From: Fennellomyces sp. T-0311
Lineage: Eukaryota; Mucoromycota; Mucoromycetes; Mucorales; Lichtheimiaceae
DNA: 64,000 nucleotides
Assembly (NCBI GenBank): GCA_025266875.1
Contig: JALLLT010000052.1
Coordinates: forward strand, 124,001 to 188,000
Reading direction: 5' to 3'
Made by a program: the position numbers and the translations under genes. The notes beneath the pieces were generated by a model. The model saw only the letters and a list, made by a program, of their open reading frames with translations. It searched no databases and had not been told where the DNA came from. Shown here piece by piece: positions 13,001-24,397 of the stretch (the stretch's first letter is position 1; the number at the start of each line of letters is the position of its first letter).

Positions 13001-14016
13001 ATGCCACCCAAGGAAAGATCCACAACAAGCAACCCAAAAAAAGTGTCGAAAACTAGTTCAAATGTACAAGCGCAAATCACAGAACTCCAGTGTCAAGTCA
13101 GAGAGCTCACCCAGAACTTGGAGATCACGTACGGTGTGATTCAATGTATGGAAAATGCAATCAGTAAATTGGTAACGCGAGGTGAAGATCATCATTCTCA
13201 AGTAATCGAAGCGATCGAATCGCTTGCGTCTGATCTTCCAAATCGTCCTGAACCTGATGCTCCCACCGTGACAAATATGAACCCAACTCTTAAACAAGCC
13301 AAAATTATACCTGCTCCCCGGAAGTATAAAGTGATGGATGGTGAGCGACGCGCCTTCAAGCGGGCTGTTCGAAAACCCCTCATCATCAAATATGTCATCA
13401 AACACGATGATCCTGAGATGGATGAAATCGAGGCTCAAGGATTGTACTCGACCATTCTAAAAGAGCGTACCACTGTCTTAGCTGCACTCATCCAGCATCT
13501 GCAGGAACGATGGAGACAATATGATGAACAGCAGGCTGACAGCCATGATGAACAACAGGTCTACAACAACGATGAACAGCAGGTTGACAGCAACAGTGAC
13601 CGGCAAGTTGACAGCGACGATGAGAACACTGATGAGAATAGCGATGGGAGTAGTAGCGAAGATGAAAGACACAGTAACAAGGGAAGGGTGATGGTGTCTC
13701 AGATCCTCTTATGATCAGCTGGAAAAAACTGCCCAAGCTAGCACGACGAATGGCCGTTGCAAGCTTTGAATCATCTGCATGTGAGAAAAGTGGGATTGAC
13801 TTGTCTATATGCGAGCGCCACTGGGCTGCCAAGCATTTCTTGTCGGAAGGCTGGAACAATTTGAAGAAGAAAGGATCGAAGGAACGAAGGCCAGGGAAGC
13901 GGGCTTTATCAGACAGTGATAGCAATGATCAGCAACGTCAGTCATCCAAGCGTCTTCACCAAGGAAATGAGGATGACGACAATATTCGGAATGAAGCATT
14001 GCAAATTAACCACTAG
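13001..14016 (+). CDS. Accessory protein of the Tnp2 element, coiled coil plus acidic repeats
   Basis: The protein begins MPPKERSTTSNPKKVSKTSS and then has a likely coiled coil (about residues 20-60, ITELQCQVRELTQNLEI). A middle basic block ARRAF-like GERRAFKRAVRKPLIIKY follows. Residues 170-215 hold an imperfect DEQQ repeat (about four copies) passing into a D/E/S-rich tail. The first frame closes at 13714. A second frame from about 13711 to 14016 (SWKKLPKLARRMAVASFESS...) looks like the continuation, so a short unrecognised intron or a one-base indel lies near 13690-13710. I know no named family for it. Being divergently paired with the transposase, it may be a DNA-binding or assembly partner, like the second proteins of plant CACTA elements; this is inference. 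Confidence 0.6.
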
Positions 14017-14626
14017 TATTATTCTAGCATGTCCTTACTATGTCCAGATCAGTATTGTGTAGTAGCAAGCTGCACTAGGTAATAAAAAAAAGATGGTACA
14101 AGAAATGATCGATGGATGCTAATGCTATACTAGTTTTTTCATTAGGTGCACGAAAACTAGCGCACTTGCTTTGCATCAATAACCAGTGATATGTTTAAAT
14201 ATATCGTTATGTCTTACATATCAATGTTCTATTATGGACTTTTATTATGCTTGTTTAATAGCTTCCTGTTGCATGGGCTTAATTTGAATAAAGCCTAAAT
14301 GACTAGAAACGCTGAATTACACTTTATTTTCGTCTTTGTATCCTGCGGTTCTTCTTGGTTTTTAACGGTTTCGGTTTTCTCACGTTTTTCTCGGTTTGGT
14401 ACATTTCGGGAAATCGTCAAAATTCACCTGAAGTTTACCGAACCGAGACTTACCTCAAATGCACCGAAGTTTACCTGATTCCTTTTTTGTTGTGATAGAA
14501 CAACCGCTGAAGGATACAAAATAAAGAGATAGTGTACAAACCAAGAACACCGATACACAAAAACTGAATTTCACTATCAAATTTACAACTGATAAGTTTT
14601 CAAATACTAATAATGTCTCAAATGAA

Positions 14627-14659
14627 CACCCACAGGAGGGCTCTCTTCTATCCTCCTCT
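14627..14659 (-). repeat. Right imperfect inverted end of the Tnp2 element
   Basis: It pairs with 9240-9276 in reverse complement and matches 31334-31372 in direct orientation (shared blocks CCCTCCT/TCCTCCT followed by GAAGAAAAGC). Confidence 0.6.
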
Positions 14660-15296
14660 GGAAGAAAAGCTCTGTTATATTTTTATCCGTCCACAAGATA
14701 TTATATGGGGATACAAGTATGTGACACGACTCACTACCAAGGGAACTATTGTTGCGCGTTGTGAATACCTGTGTGATGATGCAGCTATGTGCTTCCCCAT
14801 TTTCTATATGGTATATTTATGTTCGTTCATGGTCTGAGCACATTTCTCTCCCTTAATAACACTAACTTGTAGATCGTGTTATAATTACTGTGATTTGGTA
14901 TGTAACTTCGCATTTGACGCCATCCTCAAATGGAAATTCAACATCACGAGGGTAAAAACTTTCTAATCAAGGATATCTCAACCATGATGTGTGGATCTGG
15001 TTTCATCCTTTGTATACATAGTCTTGTGGAAACGACAATTTCTATACCACGATGAAAATTAAGTGCGCTCGACACTAGTGTATGACCGAAAGGACGTTGA
15101 AAAGATCCCTGTAGACGATAAAAGCAGTGGCTGAAAATATTATAAAATACAAGTACCTTGTGTGTCAAAGTCGACTATGCAGTACTTCCATCCTACTTTT
15201 TGGCGCAGTCAGATTATGCCACTACTATTGCTGGCATCATTTAAATGCAAATATGTGCGTTATCAACTAGTACTAAAACGAGAGTTTCGTTTTTTA
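14660..15296. other. Spacer without a recognisable gene
   Basis: This stretch separates the Tnp2 element from the 3' end of the HET gene. Frames are short and carry no motif. Confidence 0.5.
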
Positions 15297-16976
15297 TTAT
15301 TTAATTGTGAATCTTTGCTTTTTCACCAAGTTTGGATATGCGTATTCGAATCTCTTGAGGTCAAAATAATCATCATCTATAATACACGTTCCAACGCAGT
15401 AGTAATAGCCGTTGCCATCACATTTAACAACAGGAATAACTGTAATGGAGCCGGCGCCACTGGTAGGATGGTATCGAAACGCAAGCTCGGAGAGAATAAT
15501 GCATTTTTTGCAGCTTGCATCTGTAAGTGATAATACAGCGCTCAGTATGTTATCTGGATTCGATGTGGTGTTAACCCATGCATTGGTGGTTTTGTCTTGC
15601 GCAAATGGAAGAAAATGGGTACGTTTTAAGCCTACGCTACAGGCCGGCAATCCAGTATAGGGCTTACTGCTCTCCGTTATAAACACGAGAGAAGTACGAT
15701 CATGTGGACTGGTATGCGGGAGCTGTGTGGTTCCAGTAGTTTCGTCGTAACCTCCAGAGAATTTCGAGAGTTCATAAGATCGTTGCTCGATTGAAACATG
15801 AATACAGTTGCATGTCAATTGAAGTAGCGGTCCATCAACTTTGCAGTTAATAGCGGATGCATCAAAATTATGTCTGTCCGGAAGTAATCTTGTCGCATGG
15901 GAATAGCTAGAACCAGTCCAGGTAGGAAGCAACGCGTCTTCTTGTAATTGAAGGTGAATATCTTCATGATTTTCCAGAAAAGGAATACCAAAGCATAATA
16001 TCGAAAGGTCATGTGGAGCAATTAATCCGAAAAAATGCAACATCGCGTCCAATAAAGGTTGATTATAGTCAAAGGCGAGATCTGCTGTCACCCCTGGGAG
16101 CAGATTAGCAAGGGCAAAGACCCGATCGTGTAATTTGCTACTGGTGCGGCGACGAGCATGCCACAAAACTGTACTGACCGACATGTTTGCTGGCTTGGTG
16201 CATAGATCATAAATAAAAGCGTGTCCGATAGTATGGGAATACGTTACTTTATCACCGTGGTTCCTATCATGTACATACGACCAAAGATGAACGTCCCGGC
16301 CAATGAAAAGAAGCCTTTTGGACATAATTGCTTCTTCAAGGGTCCATATTCGTTTACTCCACTCTGATGTGGCTATCGCTTCGACATTGGCAAGGTTGGA
16401 GGAATTACCCTTGGTAATACGAAACTCTGGGATAAGTGCGACCGTGCATTGTGCATTGCTATAAATCTTGTGCATCTGCTTTATTTCTCGCCGCTTTTCG
16501 TCCGGATTGTCTTGATCTATACATTTCTGATCGTACCATAAATATTGAATGCCGAAATCTTGACAGATTTCCTGGATGAGGCCTTCGAACATCACCAGCC
16601 GTCTCTTTGCTGGTATAATATCGATCACTTTTTCTCTTGGTACTTTGATCTTTCTTTCCTGAGAGATAATGATCTCGTGTTTGCCGTTATCGATCCGAGT
16701 GTACTTCTGGCCGTCATCGTCATCTTTGAAAATGTCACCAGATTGATTCCATGAATATGATAGCGCGTAGTACGGTTCTTGTACATCGGACCCGCGGACC
16801 GTTTTCATATCTTTCGTGCGAATAAGCCAAGTTGGTTTGAATTCAGGCACCTCAACCGGGCCAGATCGTGGACACTGCGGTGTGAATAAGGTGGTTGGAC
16901 TACGAGATGGGCCGCTGCAAGACCCCCCAATATCCTCTTCTAAACAGTATTGAAGCTTGTCATACGTAATGTACAT
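15297..16976 (-). CDS. HET-domain protein (heterokaryon-incompatibility type), copy 1
   Basis: This is a 559-residue, single-exon protein starting at ATG 16976. The HET domain (PF06985 type; in ascomycetes linked to non-self recognition and induced cell death) shows its three blocks: YYALSYSWNQSGD (residues 69-81), FGIQYLWYDQKCIDQ with REIKQMHKIYSNAQCTVALIPE (141-184), and WSKRIWTLEEAIMSKRLLFIGR (206-228). Downstream lie HDRVFALANLLP and LPTWTGSSY. The protein shares a C-terminal module with the other HET copies here: THFLPF, then LSLTDASCKKCIIL (about 482-495), and a final FTIK. A 45-residue insertion separates the first two HET blocks. No signal peptide or membrane segment is seen, so it is probably cytosolic. 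Its role in this lineage is unknown. Confidence 0.88.
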   Translation of the reverse strand: MYITYDKLQYCLEEDIGGSCSGPSRSPTTLFTPQCPRSGPVEVPEFKPTWLIRTKDMKTVRGSDVQEPYYALSYSWNQSGDIFKDDDDGQKYTRIDNGKHEIIISQERKIKVPREKVIDIIPAKRRLVMFEGLIQEICQDFGIQYLWYDQKCIDQDNPDEKRREIKQMHKIYSNAQCTVALIPEFRITKGNSSNLANVEAIATSEWSKRIWTLEEAIMSKRLLFIGRDVHLWSYVHDRNHGDKVTYSHTIGHAFIYDLCTKPANMSVSTVLWHARRRTSSKLHDRVFALANLLPGVTADLAFDYNQPLLDAMLHFFGLIAPHDLSILCFGIPFLENHEDIHLQLQEDALLPTWTGSSYSHATRLLPDRHNFDASAINCKVDGPLLQLTCNCIHVSIEQRSYELSKFSGGYDETTGTTQLPHTSPHDRTSLVFITESSKPYTGLPACSVGLKRTHFLPFAQDKTTNAWVNTTSNPDNILSAVLSLTDASCKKCIILSELAFRYHPTSGAGSITVIPVVKCDGNGYYYCVGTCIIDDDYFDLKRFEYAYPNLVKKQRFTIK

Positions 16977-19013
16977 TCTATAGTCACAACTTCTTAGCCT
17001 ATTAATGAACTCGTTTAATTTAGATAGTGTATACTAACGTTTTCTTTTACGGGCACTGATCTGTATAGTAGGATGTATATATTAAGAAAGGGCAAGTCAA
17101 AGGAAAAGGAAAAATCGGTGAAAAAATATTCGGAAAGGAAAGAACAACGAGAAATAACAAAAAGTTTGGAGCCTTTTTTTTTATTTGGGGCGACTTCAAG
17201 TGGAACTTGAAATTGAAGCATGCATTTGTGCATAGACTCGCATACTCAGCAGGGCTAATTCTATAATAGATAACAGTATGCACAGCAATGCAACCTTTGC
17301 AGCAAATATTTTACATATACTATAATGGATAGCGCTTAGCTTGCTAAGCCCAAGCCGTGCGCTTGTAATACTATGTTTTCACGTTGTGCGTATCAAAATT
17401 TCCAATGCATGCGGCGAACATAACCCCTTGCAGATAATCAGGTTACTGGATACCGAAAGCCGTTAGTTGCAATGCATCTGAGTAGCTTCCTCCTTAACGT
17501 ATAGCCTATCACTACTGTCTATTGATTATTACGGTACTAGCCCACCTCGACACTTGGGCACTTTTCTTTCTGGTGAAGGGATACTCTGAACTATATATGG
17601 TCCTTTAAAAATAAGCGGTAGTGCACAACACAAATGTCCACTAGAAAGCATGCATGACAGAGGCTAGAGCTTGGAATTAGAAGCTGCCGAACCATTAATC
17701 ATGGAGCCAGTATGACAGATACATTTGAATAACAATATAGATAAATAATTAAAAGAGAATACCCGGGTAGCTGTCCCTATTAATTGATTACGTTGCGAAA
17801 GCAAGTAAAAAAGCCTACTGCTCTTTGAAAATTTTTACATGCCTGAGACTATGACGCACCGTATATTTATCACTTTCTGAACGAAGTGGTTACTGCCATC
17901 AGTATTGATAGAGACGGTATTTTAAGGTGCTGGCGAGAAAGCGTAGGTTTAAACTGGTACAACTTTATGAAACCATGCCGCGCACGGGATGGAATGAATA
18001 ACGTTTTATCCCGCCAGCAACTGAGAGTCATGATGCACCATGAATATGCAAGAATCTGTCAAGCGTATAAATGTTTAATTTAAGAAAGAATTGCACAGAA
18101 GCAGTTGATCATGGAAAATATCGGGATATTAAATTTACTTTTTCTTCCTCCAAAGAAAAGTGTGATAAAATTTGTTTGCGAGTCAAATTCTAGACGGGTT
18201 GCTTTCCTTTCACCGCATTCCCATCCTCATTGGCCTGTCGGTGAGGGTCCTTATTCGGGCATGCCATTGCTTACAGAGACTACCAAGTATATTAGAACAA
18301 AACGGCGGTCTGATCTGAGATTTTTCTTCTGTGATCATAATGGGATTGAGGGGGCGCGCTCGACAGCGAAAGCTGTAATTGGTGACCTGTCCAAGTCATT
18401 GCTTCCATTGAGTCATCTAATCCATGTTCATGATATACTGCTCCGTTCTCTCAGTTTTTTAGAGTTTATCCGGAGAGAAAATGGTTTTGTTTTTGCCACC
18501 TTTGGACGGAGGTGTTGGTCAAATTTCAATGCAAACAACTTTCGATATCTGCCTTTTATTGGTCATTCGAGTGGCCCAATTGGCTTCAGATTCTTGTCAC
18601 TTCAGTTATTTAGCAAATGAATTACTGTGGCGTGAGGATGACTAGCTGTAATATCGTTGAATTGAAGAAGGCTTTCAAATGACGAGACCAAAATAAGATA
18701 ATGTTTTATTGATGAAAGTTACTCTCTATTTATACTAATGATGAGTCGGGGACAGAGAAGACGAATGCTTTGTGTAATAGTCCCCCAAGATCCATATTAT
18801 TACCGAGTCTCATATGATTTTGCTATAGTGTCGAAGAGACCGAAGAACTGTGACTAAGTTAATGGAGTTGTCTTACATGATCAGTAAAGCACGATCAAGG
18901 TTGCACATAAGAGCAAATATGGCAATCGATAACTGTACGGCTGGTGATGTCGTAATGGCAATGTATATAATCAAGGAGTAAGAGAAAGCATGTAACTATG
19001 GAAGATGATATGT
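16977..19013. other. Gene-poor spacer
   Basis: The longest frame is a forward one at 18105-18620 (171 codons), rich in F, S and R, without any motif I know. I do not call it a gene. A run of TTTATTGATG with flanking ACTCTATTTATACT near 18700-18740 hints at an old LTR edge, but no partner repeat was found. Confidence 0.4.
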
Positions 19014-19672
19014 CTAGAATACGACACTAGCACCGGTACAGGTAGGCAGTAACCTGTCTTCTTGTCGCTGAAAGCAAATACCGTTTTCCGTTCCGTCTGT
19101 ATCTGGAACACCAAAACATAGCAGCGAGAGACCATGCTGGACAAGGAGACCGTAAAAATAGAGCATCGTGTCAAACAGTGGCTGATTATAGTCAAAGGAG
19201 AGTTCCTGCGTTTCTTCAGGGAGCAGATTTGCAAGAGCAAACGCCCAATCGCGCTGTTTGCTATTAGTGTGTTGACGTGCATGTAGCAAAATGGTACTGA
19301 CAGATAATTTTGCTGGCTTGGTGCAAATGGCATCAAGAAAAGCAAAATGGGTTTGGGCATGAAACCGGGTTTACTTACACAATCATTTCCGTCATATATA
19401 TAGGACCACATATGAACATCCCAACCAACCAAAAGCAAAACTTTGGACATAACGGCTTCTTTGAACGTCCGCATGGATTTTCTCCATTATGATATTGCTA
19501 TCACTGAGTGGGGATGTCTCACGCGAGTTTCTGGAACTAACACAATGGTGCATTGTGGGTTGCTATAAATCTGGTACACCTGGTGTATTTTGTGTCGTTT
19601 TTCGCCTGGATTATTCTGATCGTACCAAATATATCGAATGTTGAAGGTTTGACATATCTGATGCCCACGCAC
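19014..19672 (-). pseudogene. Decayed HET-domain gene, copy 2
   Basis: Fragments in different frames line up in order with HET copy 1: GHQICQTFNIRYIWYDQ followed by NPGEKRHKIHQVYQIYSNPQ (19545-19672), MRTFKEAVMSKVLLLVGWDV (about 19415-19474), and HARQHTNSKQRDWAFALANL through SFDYNQPLFDTMLYFYGLL to LPTCTG (19014-19289). The first HET block and the whole C-terminal module are missing. The motif KCIDQ is deleted between YDQ and NNPGEK, and the Trp of LPTWTG is now Cys. Close agreement with copy 1, which lies 2 kb away in the same orientation, suggests a local duplicate that has decayed. Confidence 0.8.
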
Positions 19673-22337
19673 AAAAGCATTGGCCTGCGCCTACGACGTG
19701 TTGGCCTTCTTTTATCTGTACGTCAGTCCCAAATAACGCTAACGGTAAGTATTACAATAATGAGACAAATTCAACTTGTTGGATAGCAATCCTTCTGTAG
19801 GTCTAACATGGTCATTCATACACCTGTTAATCACCGAAGGCTTCTCACTAAGCGTCCGATGCAATCGACTGTCTACTGATATTATAGATTGTCAAATATA
19901 TTTTATACTTGTTTTGCCTATGCTAGCCCTCAGAGAGCAAATGACCATGCCTCGAAAACAAAGCTGGATATCGTCAACCACGTATCCCAAGTGCCTTCCA
20001 CGATACGTAGGTTATTACATTGCTGTAATGCAGATGTACGATAATATGTACCAACCCGCATAGGAGCTGGCCAGTAAATCTTCCATACCTTTCAATTATA
20101 CTTCAACCCGTAGACCTGAGCCGTTATCAAAAATCCTGGATGACGGTAAGGATAACACACAAGCAGCAAATCCACATTTATCCTTTCACGAAGCTACCTG
20201 ACCATCCCACCGATGTCAGTTCTCGGATGACCACCAGAAAAGGTAGCCACCCATCTCCAGGCTTCGAAAAGGAAAGAACTGCTAGATATACAAGTCCATG
20301 GCTCTGTTTACGGGTTTCCGATAGTTGTGGTGGTGCTGTGATCACCGGTGTAACAGCTGGTACATTCTGGTTAACACGTTGAGTGTTTGACTTTGAGAAT
20401 TTGCGACAACGCCGCTCATTCAATATACTTGGACGTTATGGGATTCGGAGATATGTCAAGACTGGGGCTGGTCTCGCTGATGTTGCAAGTTTAATGGTAG
20501 TACAGTGCATTGAACTACAGCGTGATGCATTCATTGGCAATAAAGAAGGGCATTATACGGAGAATAATTACCTATGCATATATTCATTTGCCACGCTTTT
20601 TAAGTAGCGCATTCATCGATATTAAAGTATATCACATATTATCAAAGTCAAAAATAAATTTTGGCGCTCAAAATGTGGCCTTACAAACTGCATAGCCTAA
20701 AGTATAAAATATTGCTGACTCAGGAAATCAATTCAGCACAGCCATCATTATACATTCGTGTCTCACGCAAAATGACGATAAGGACACATGTTGCCATCGG
20801 AATCCAATTATGCACCTCAAGTATCAGTTCACAATAAATGAAGCCAAGCACACGCGATTCGACGGTCTTATTGTATAATTCATTTCTACAGTGACTAATA
20901 TACAGTCTGCTTGTTTGGGTACTCATTGTGTCACGCAGTTTTAAATGGTACCCTTTGTATCCCTTCAATTTCTCACGTAGCACATTGTCGTACAAAAGTT
21001 GGTCTGTTTTCGGCGGGGAATGAGTTGCAAACCGTATGATAAACAAGTTAAACGCCTTGATCTAAATTTCGCGTCTGTAGTTGTACATACCCCGTTGATA
21101 CGTGATGGAAAGGGATTATGATATGCGGACTTTCTTATCAAAGAGCTACACATGAGCATTGATGAGCTCATAGCTCAGAAATGATTTCTACTGTGTTTGC
21201 CCGTAGAAAAGTATTTGCTTAGCATTAGAATTTGATGCCGAATATCAATGTTATAGCAAAACGATTGTTTCATAATTAGTGTACAAGTATGTATAAGTTT
21301 CCCTCACTTTTTCAATTTGTGGATGGGAATGGTGATTCAATTAAAAATAACGACAATCATGTGTGTTAGTTTATATGTAGACTGGACTTTTTGGCATCAA
21401 TTGCATCTACGACAGACCGGAACCCGATTTCACGCAAAGGGTGTCTTACCGGGTTATTTCATCGGCAGCTGAGGTGTTCAAGTCATGAATAACGCAAAAC
21501 TTAAAGCGATAGAATTTCCAAAATTGTTTGATCGTCTTGGACATTATTTCTATTAATGTAGCTGAATTTATTGAGGCCTTTGTATCGCCATCTTACCGTA
21601 GCACTTGAAGATCCAGGTGACATAATACATAATGCCACAAAGTTAAACGATGTTGCACCACTTTTCGTAATTCCATATAGACATTTTTCAATTGCGGTTG
21701 TTATGGCATGCATAAAAAAGCTTCAAATACGGCGGAACAATTATGTAAAATTTCCGAAGGTATTTAGATCTCGGCGCTTGACTGTATTACTCCAGAAACT
21801 AAATACGATGATCGATATTGGAGCCGTAATAATGGTACTGTAAAGGCAGTCACGTAGTGCAAGTTATTCACTACACCATATATAGCACTTTTAAAAATGT
21901 AGCATCATATGCTAAAAGAAGTCAACGAAGCCTGCCTAAAATGTAAGTATCAACAGAATTTCCCACCCTTCCCGTTGGCGACATAGCCGGAGATCTCTGA
22001 AAGTCCGAAAAATGCAAGGCCGCCACAGGTTGGGTTTCATATATAGGGTAACAAAAGTTATGATAAATAGGCATAAGCATAGATATACGTTTTGAAAGTG
22101 ATGCGCCCACAGGAGATACTGGAAAAGATTTTGAAGGAGTTGACGAAGACAATTAAACCAGTTTGGCGCCATCAGAGAAATCACAAACACACGCATTTGT
22201 TTATACAGCAAATTTTAAATACTTGTTTTTTTTATTAGAGTACAGATACATTATAAAGTATAGTAAAGGCTAAAATATTTCGTACATATGATATACAGCC
22301 CGCTGTCAAAGTAATCATATCCCATCCAAAACTGAAC
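19673..22337. other. Gene-poor spacer with unresolved fragments
   Basis: Reverse-strand frames at 20720-21046, 21501-21713 and 21922-22152 have partly protein-like composition, for example SPVGASLSKRISMLMPIYHN in the last. None contains a motif I recognise or joins to its neighbours. They may be relics. Confidence 0.35.
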
Positions 22338-24397
22338 TTAGACATTTTCCTTCTCAGTCTCCTTCTCAGCCGTTTCAGGATGAGCCTTCTGGTTCTTGTA
22401 GTATTCCTTCATCTGCTCATCATCACGAGCGATAGCATCATCCTCGACATCAGTTGCATCTTGTCCACGATGGCAGAAGTAAACGAGTACAGAGCAGATG
22501 GCGGCGGCAATACAAATACCGAGATACATCCAAGTCAACTTGGGATCCTCTGTGACGGACACGAGAGCAAATGCCAAGATTGACGCACCGCAGTTGGAGA
22601 AGAGGAAAAGGGCCATGACGATCGACTTCATCGACTGAGGAGCCTTCTTGTATGCGAATTCCAAACCAGTGATACTGGCGAAGATTTCGGAGATGGATAC
22701 AAACACGTATGAAGGAATCTGATAAGCGGCGGAAATCCAGTTCTGACCTTCGGGGTGGTCGAAGTAGGGTGGGGTAGCATAAATCTTGGCCTGAATACCA
22801 GAAGTATAACCCCTTTGTGAAAGAAAAACCGTTGGTTAGGATACATACGTTGATTATAAGTAAGCGAAAAAGTAACATACATAGCAACGGCACCAAAGAA
22901 GAAACCGAGGGAAATACGGAAAATGGGACGCATTGGAATACCGAAACGACGGAGAAGAGGGTAAATAACACGATCCATAAGGGGAATAAGGACGATGAGG
23001 GCAAACGGATTGATGTTTTGCATGATATCGTTGGGCACATCGCCTGTAAGCATCTATACATATATGTTGCATTAGCTTTATCATGCACAGTGACTCACAA
23101 TACATAGAAACTTACGGTGGCGGCTTGGGAAATGAGATTGTTCGTGATTTGCTGGTAGCAAAGCCAGTAAATAGGGAACCAGCAGAACACAATACAAGCT
23201 CTCAGAGCACGCTTGAATTCATCAACAAAGATATCATCCCAAGTTGCCTTGGCAGCCAATTCGGGGTGAGTGATGGCCAACTTGGATGGTTTGCAGGCCT
23301 CCATAGATCCAACCTTGAACTTGTAGCGGATAAGCTTTGCGGCTTCCAAGAAGACAGAGCCACGAGGCGGTGCTTGGACATATCGCTTTCTTCCGAGAAC
23401 CACAATACCAATGCACGGAATAATCATACAGGTTGGAAGCAAGAAAGCTGCCCAGAAACCAACATGCTTTTCAATCGAAGTGGTGGCGATGGAAGACATA
23501 CCACCGACGTTGATACCCCTAAAGCAATGTCAAAGATTAGCTACCAGCGTAATGATTTTAAAGCAATTCATACCAATAGAACATGTTGAAGATTTTCTGG
23601 TAGGTAGCTTGAGGTGTAACGATCACGCGAGTGCCATCCTTAAGAGTACGAACAAATGGCGCCTTGCTCTTGTACTGTTCTGCAACCAATGGAGAGACAT
23701 TGGACTTGATGCCACCAGTGCCAAGACCAATGATGATGATGGCAACAATGTAGCCTGGGAAAGTGGCACCAGACGAGATGGCAGAAGGAATGGAGGTACA
23801 GGTAAGAATAATCAAGCCCAAGAAATAAATACAGGAAAACAACAGAATAGCTCTGTATTTGCCGAGGTATTGATCAGCGATGATGGCACCAAGAATCTAA
23901 ATAAACAGATCACTGTCAATAAAAAATCCCACCAACAACAGGAAAAAGTAAAATGGACGTACGGGGGTAATGTAGCACCAGAATCTAGTAGAAAAAAAGT
24001 AATGTGAGAAATCTTGTTATGAAAATGTTACTTCCGATGTACATACTGGAAGAAAGTGGTCAACGCTGTAGCAGTTTGGTGGCCTCTGCCCATAGCACCA
24101 GGCTGTTCAGCAGGGTCTGATTTTTATGTCAGTCGCGAGATCACGAAAATGATAAAGTTACTTACAGCTGCCAGGGTCCGGGAACTGGATGTAGTTCTGG
24201 AACGGACCAGTCAAACCGTAGTAAGTGAAGCGTTCACAGAACTCGATCAAAATGACCAAGAAAGCTGAAAACGGGATGTTATCAGCGACTTGACGAAGGG
24301 TTTCATAATCTTCCTCAGTAGGGGCGGGATGTTCTTCGTCAATATTTTTAATGTCGATATCGACACCGGCCTCGTCTTTCTCGAATTTCTCTGACAT
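22338..24397 (-). CDS. PTR2: POT/PTR2-family proton-coupled oligopeptide transporter
   Basis: This is a plasma-membrane importer of di- and tripeptides driven by protons. It starts at ATG 24397 with an acidic cytosolic N-tail. Family signatures are the EFCERF motif (ExxER) in the first helix (about 24225), GAIIADQYLGKYRAI (PTR2 signature 1, about 23880), GTGGIKSNVSPLVAEQ (about 23700) and FNMFYW joined to GINVGGMSS across an intron (signature 2, about 23520-23590). Many hydrophobic helices follow, and the charged C-tail ends KEKENV. Exon 1 spans 24397-24166 and exon 2 spans 24116-24047. Exon 3 is a 22-nt microexon at about 23985-23964 (FWCYITP). Further introns lie near 23520-23573, 23055-23116 and 22812-22880. 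All joins keep frame, so the gene is intact. It is isolated among repeats. Confidence 0.92.

Larger units (their letters stand above)
9240..14659. mobile_element. Plavaka/CACTA-like (Tnp2) DNA transposon with two divergent genes
   Basis: The element holds a reverse-strand Tnp2-type transposase (9660-12878) and a forward-strand accessory gene (13001-14016) around a 122-bp shared spacer. Imperfect inverted ends are visible. Positions 9240-9276 (core GAGAGACCCTGCCATGTGAG) pair with the reverse complement of 14627-14659 (core GAGAGCCCTCCTGTGGG). A second internal pair, 9381-9412 against 14465-14497, shares CCGAA-TTTACCT-ATTC. The exact outer ends and the 2-3 bp target duplication expected for CACTA elements could not be fixed. 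A miniature with the same two ends lies at 31101-31372. Confidence 0.7.

Noticed and set aside
18105..18620. 171-codon forward frame as a gene
   Set aside because: No recognisable domain, composition close to random AT-rich DNA, and no neighbours that support it.
18690..18790. Solo LTR candidate (also 30060-30240)
   Set aside because: Only vague TATA/poly-A-like words; no TG...CA ends, duplication or second copy could be shown.
22450..23088. 212-codon reverse frame overlapping the peptide transporter
   Set aside because: It is a shadow in another frame of the transporter exons and intron, Ser/Arg/Leu-rich without motif.
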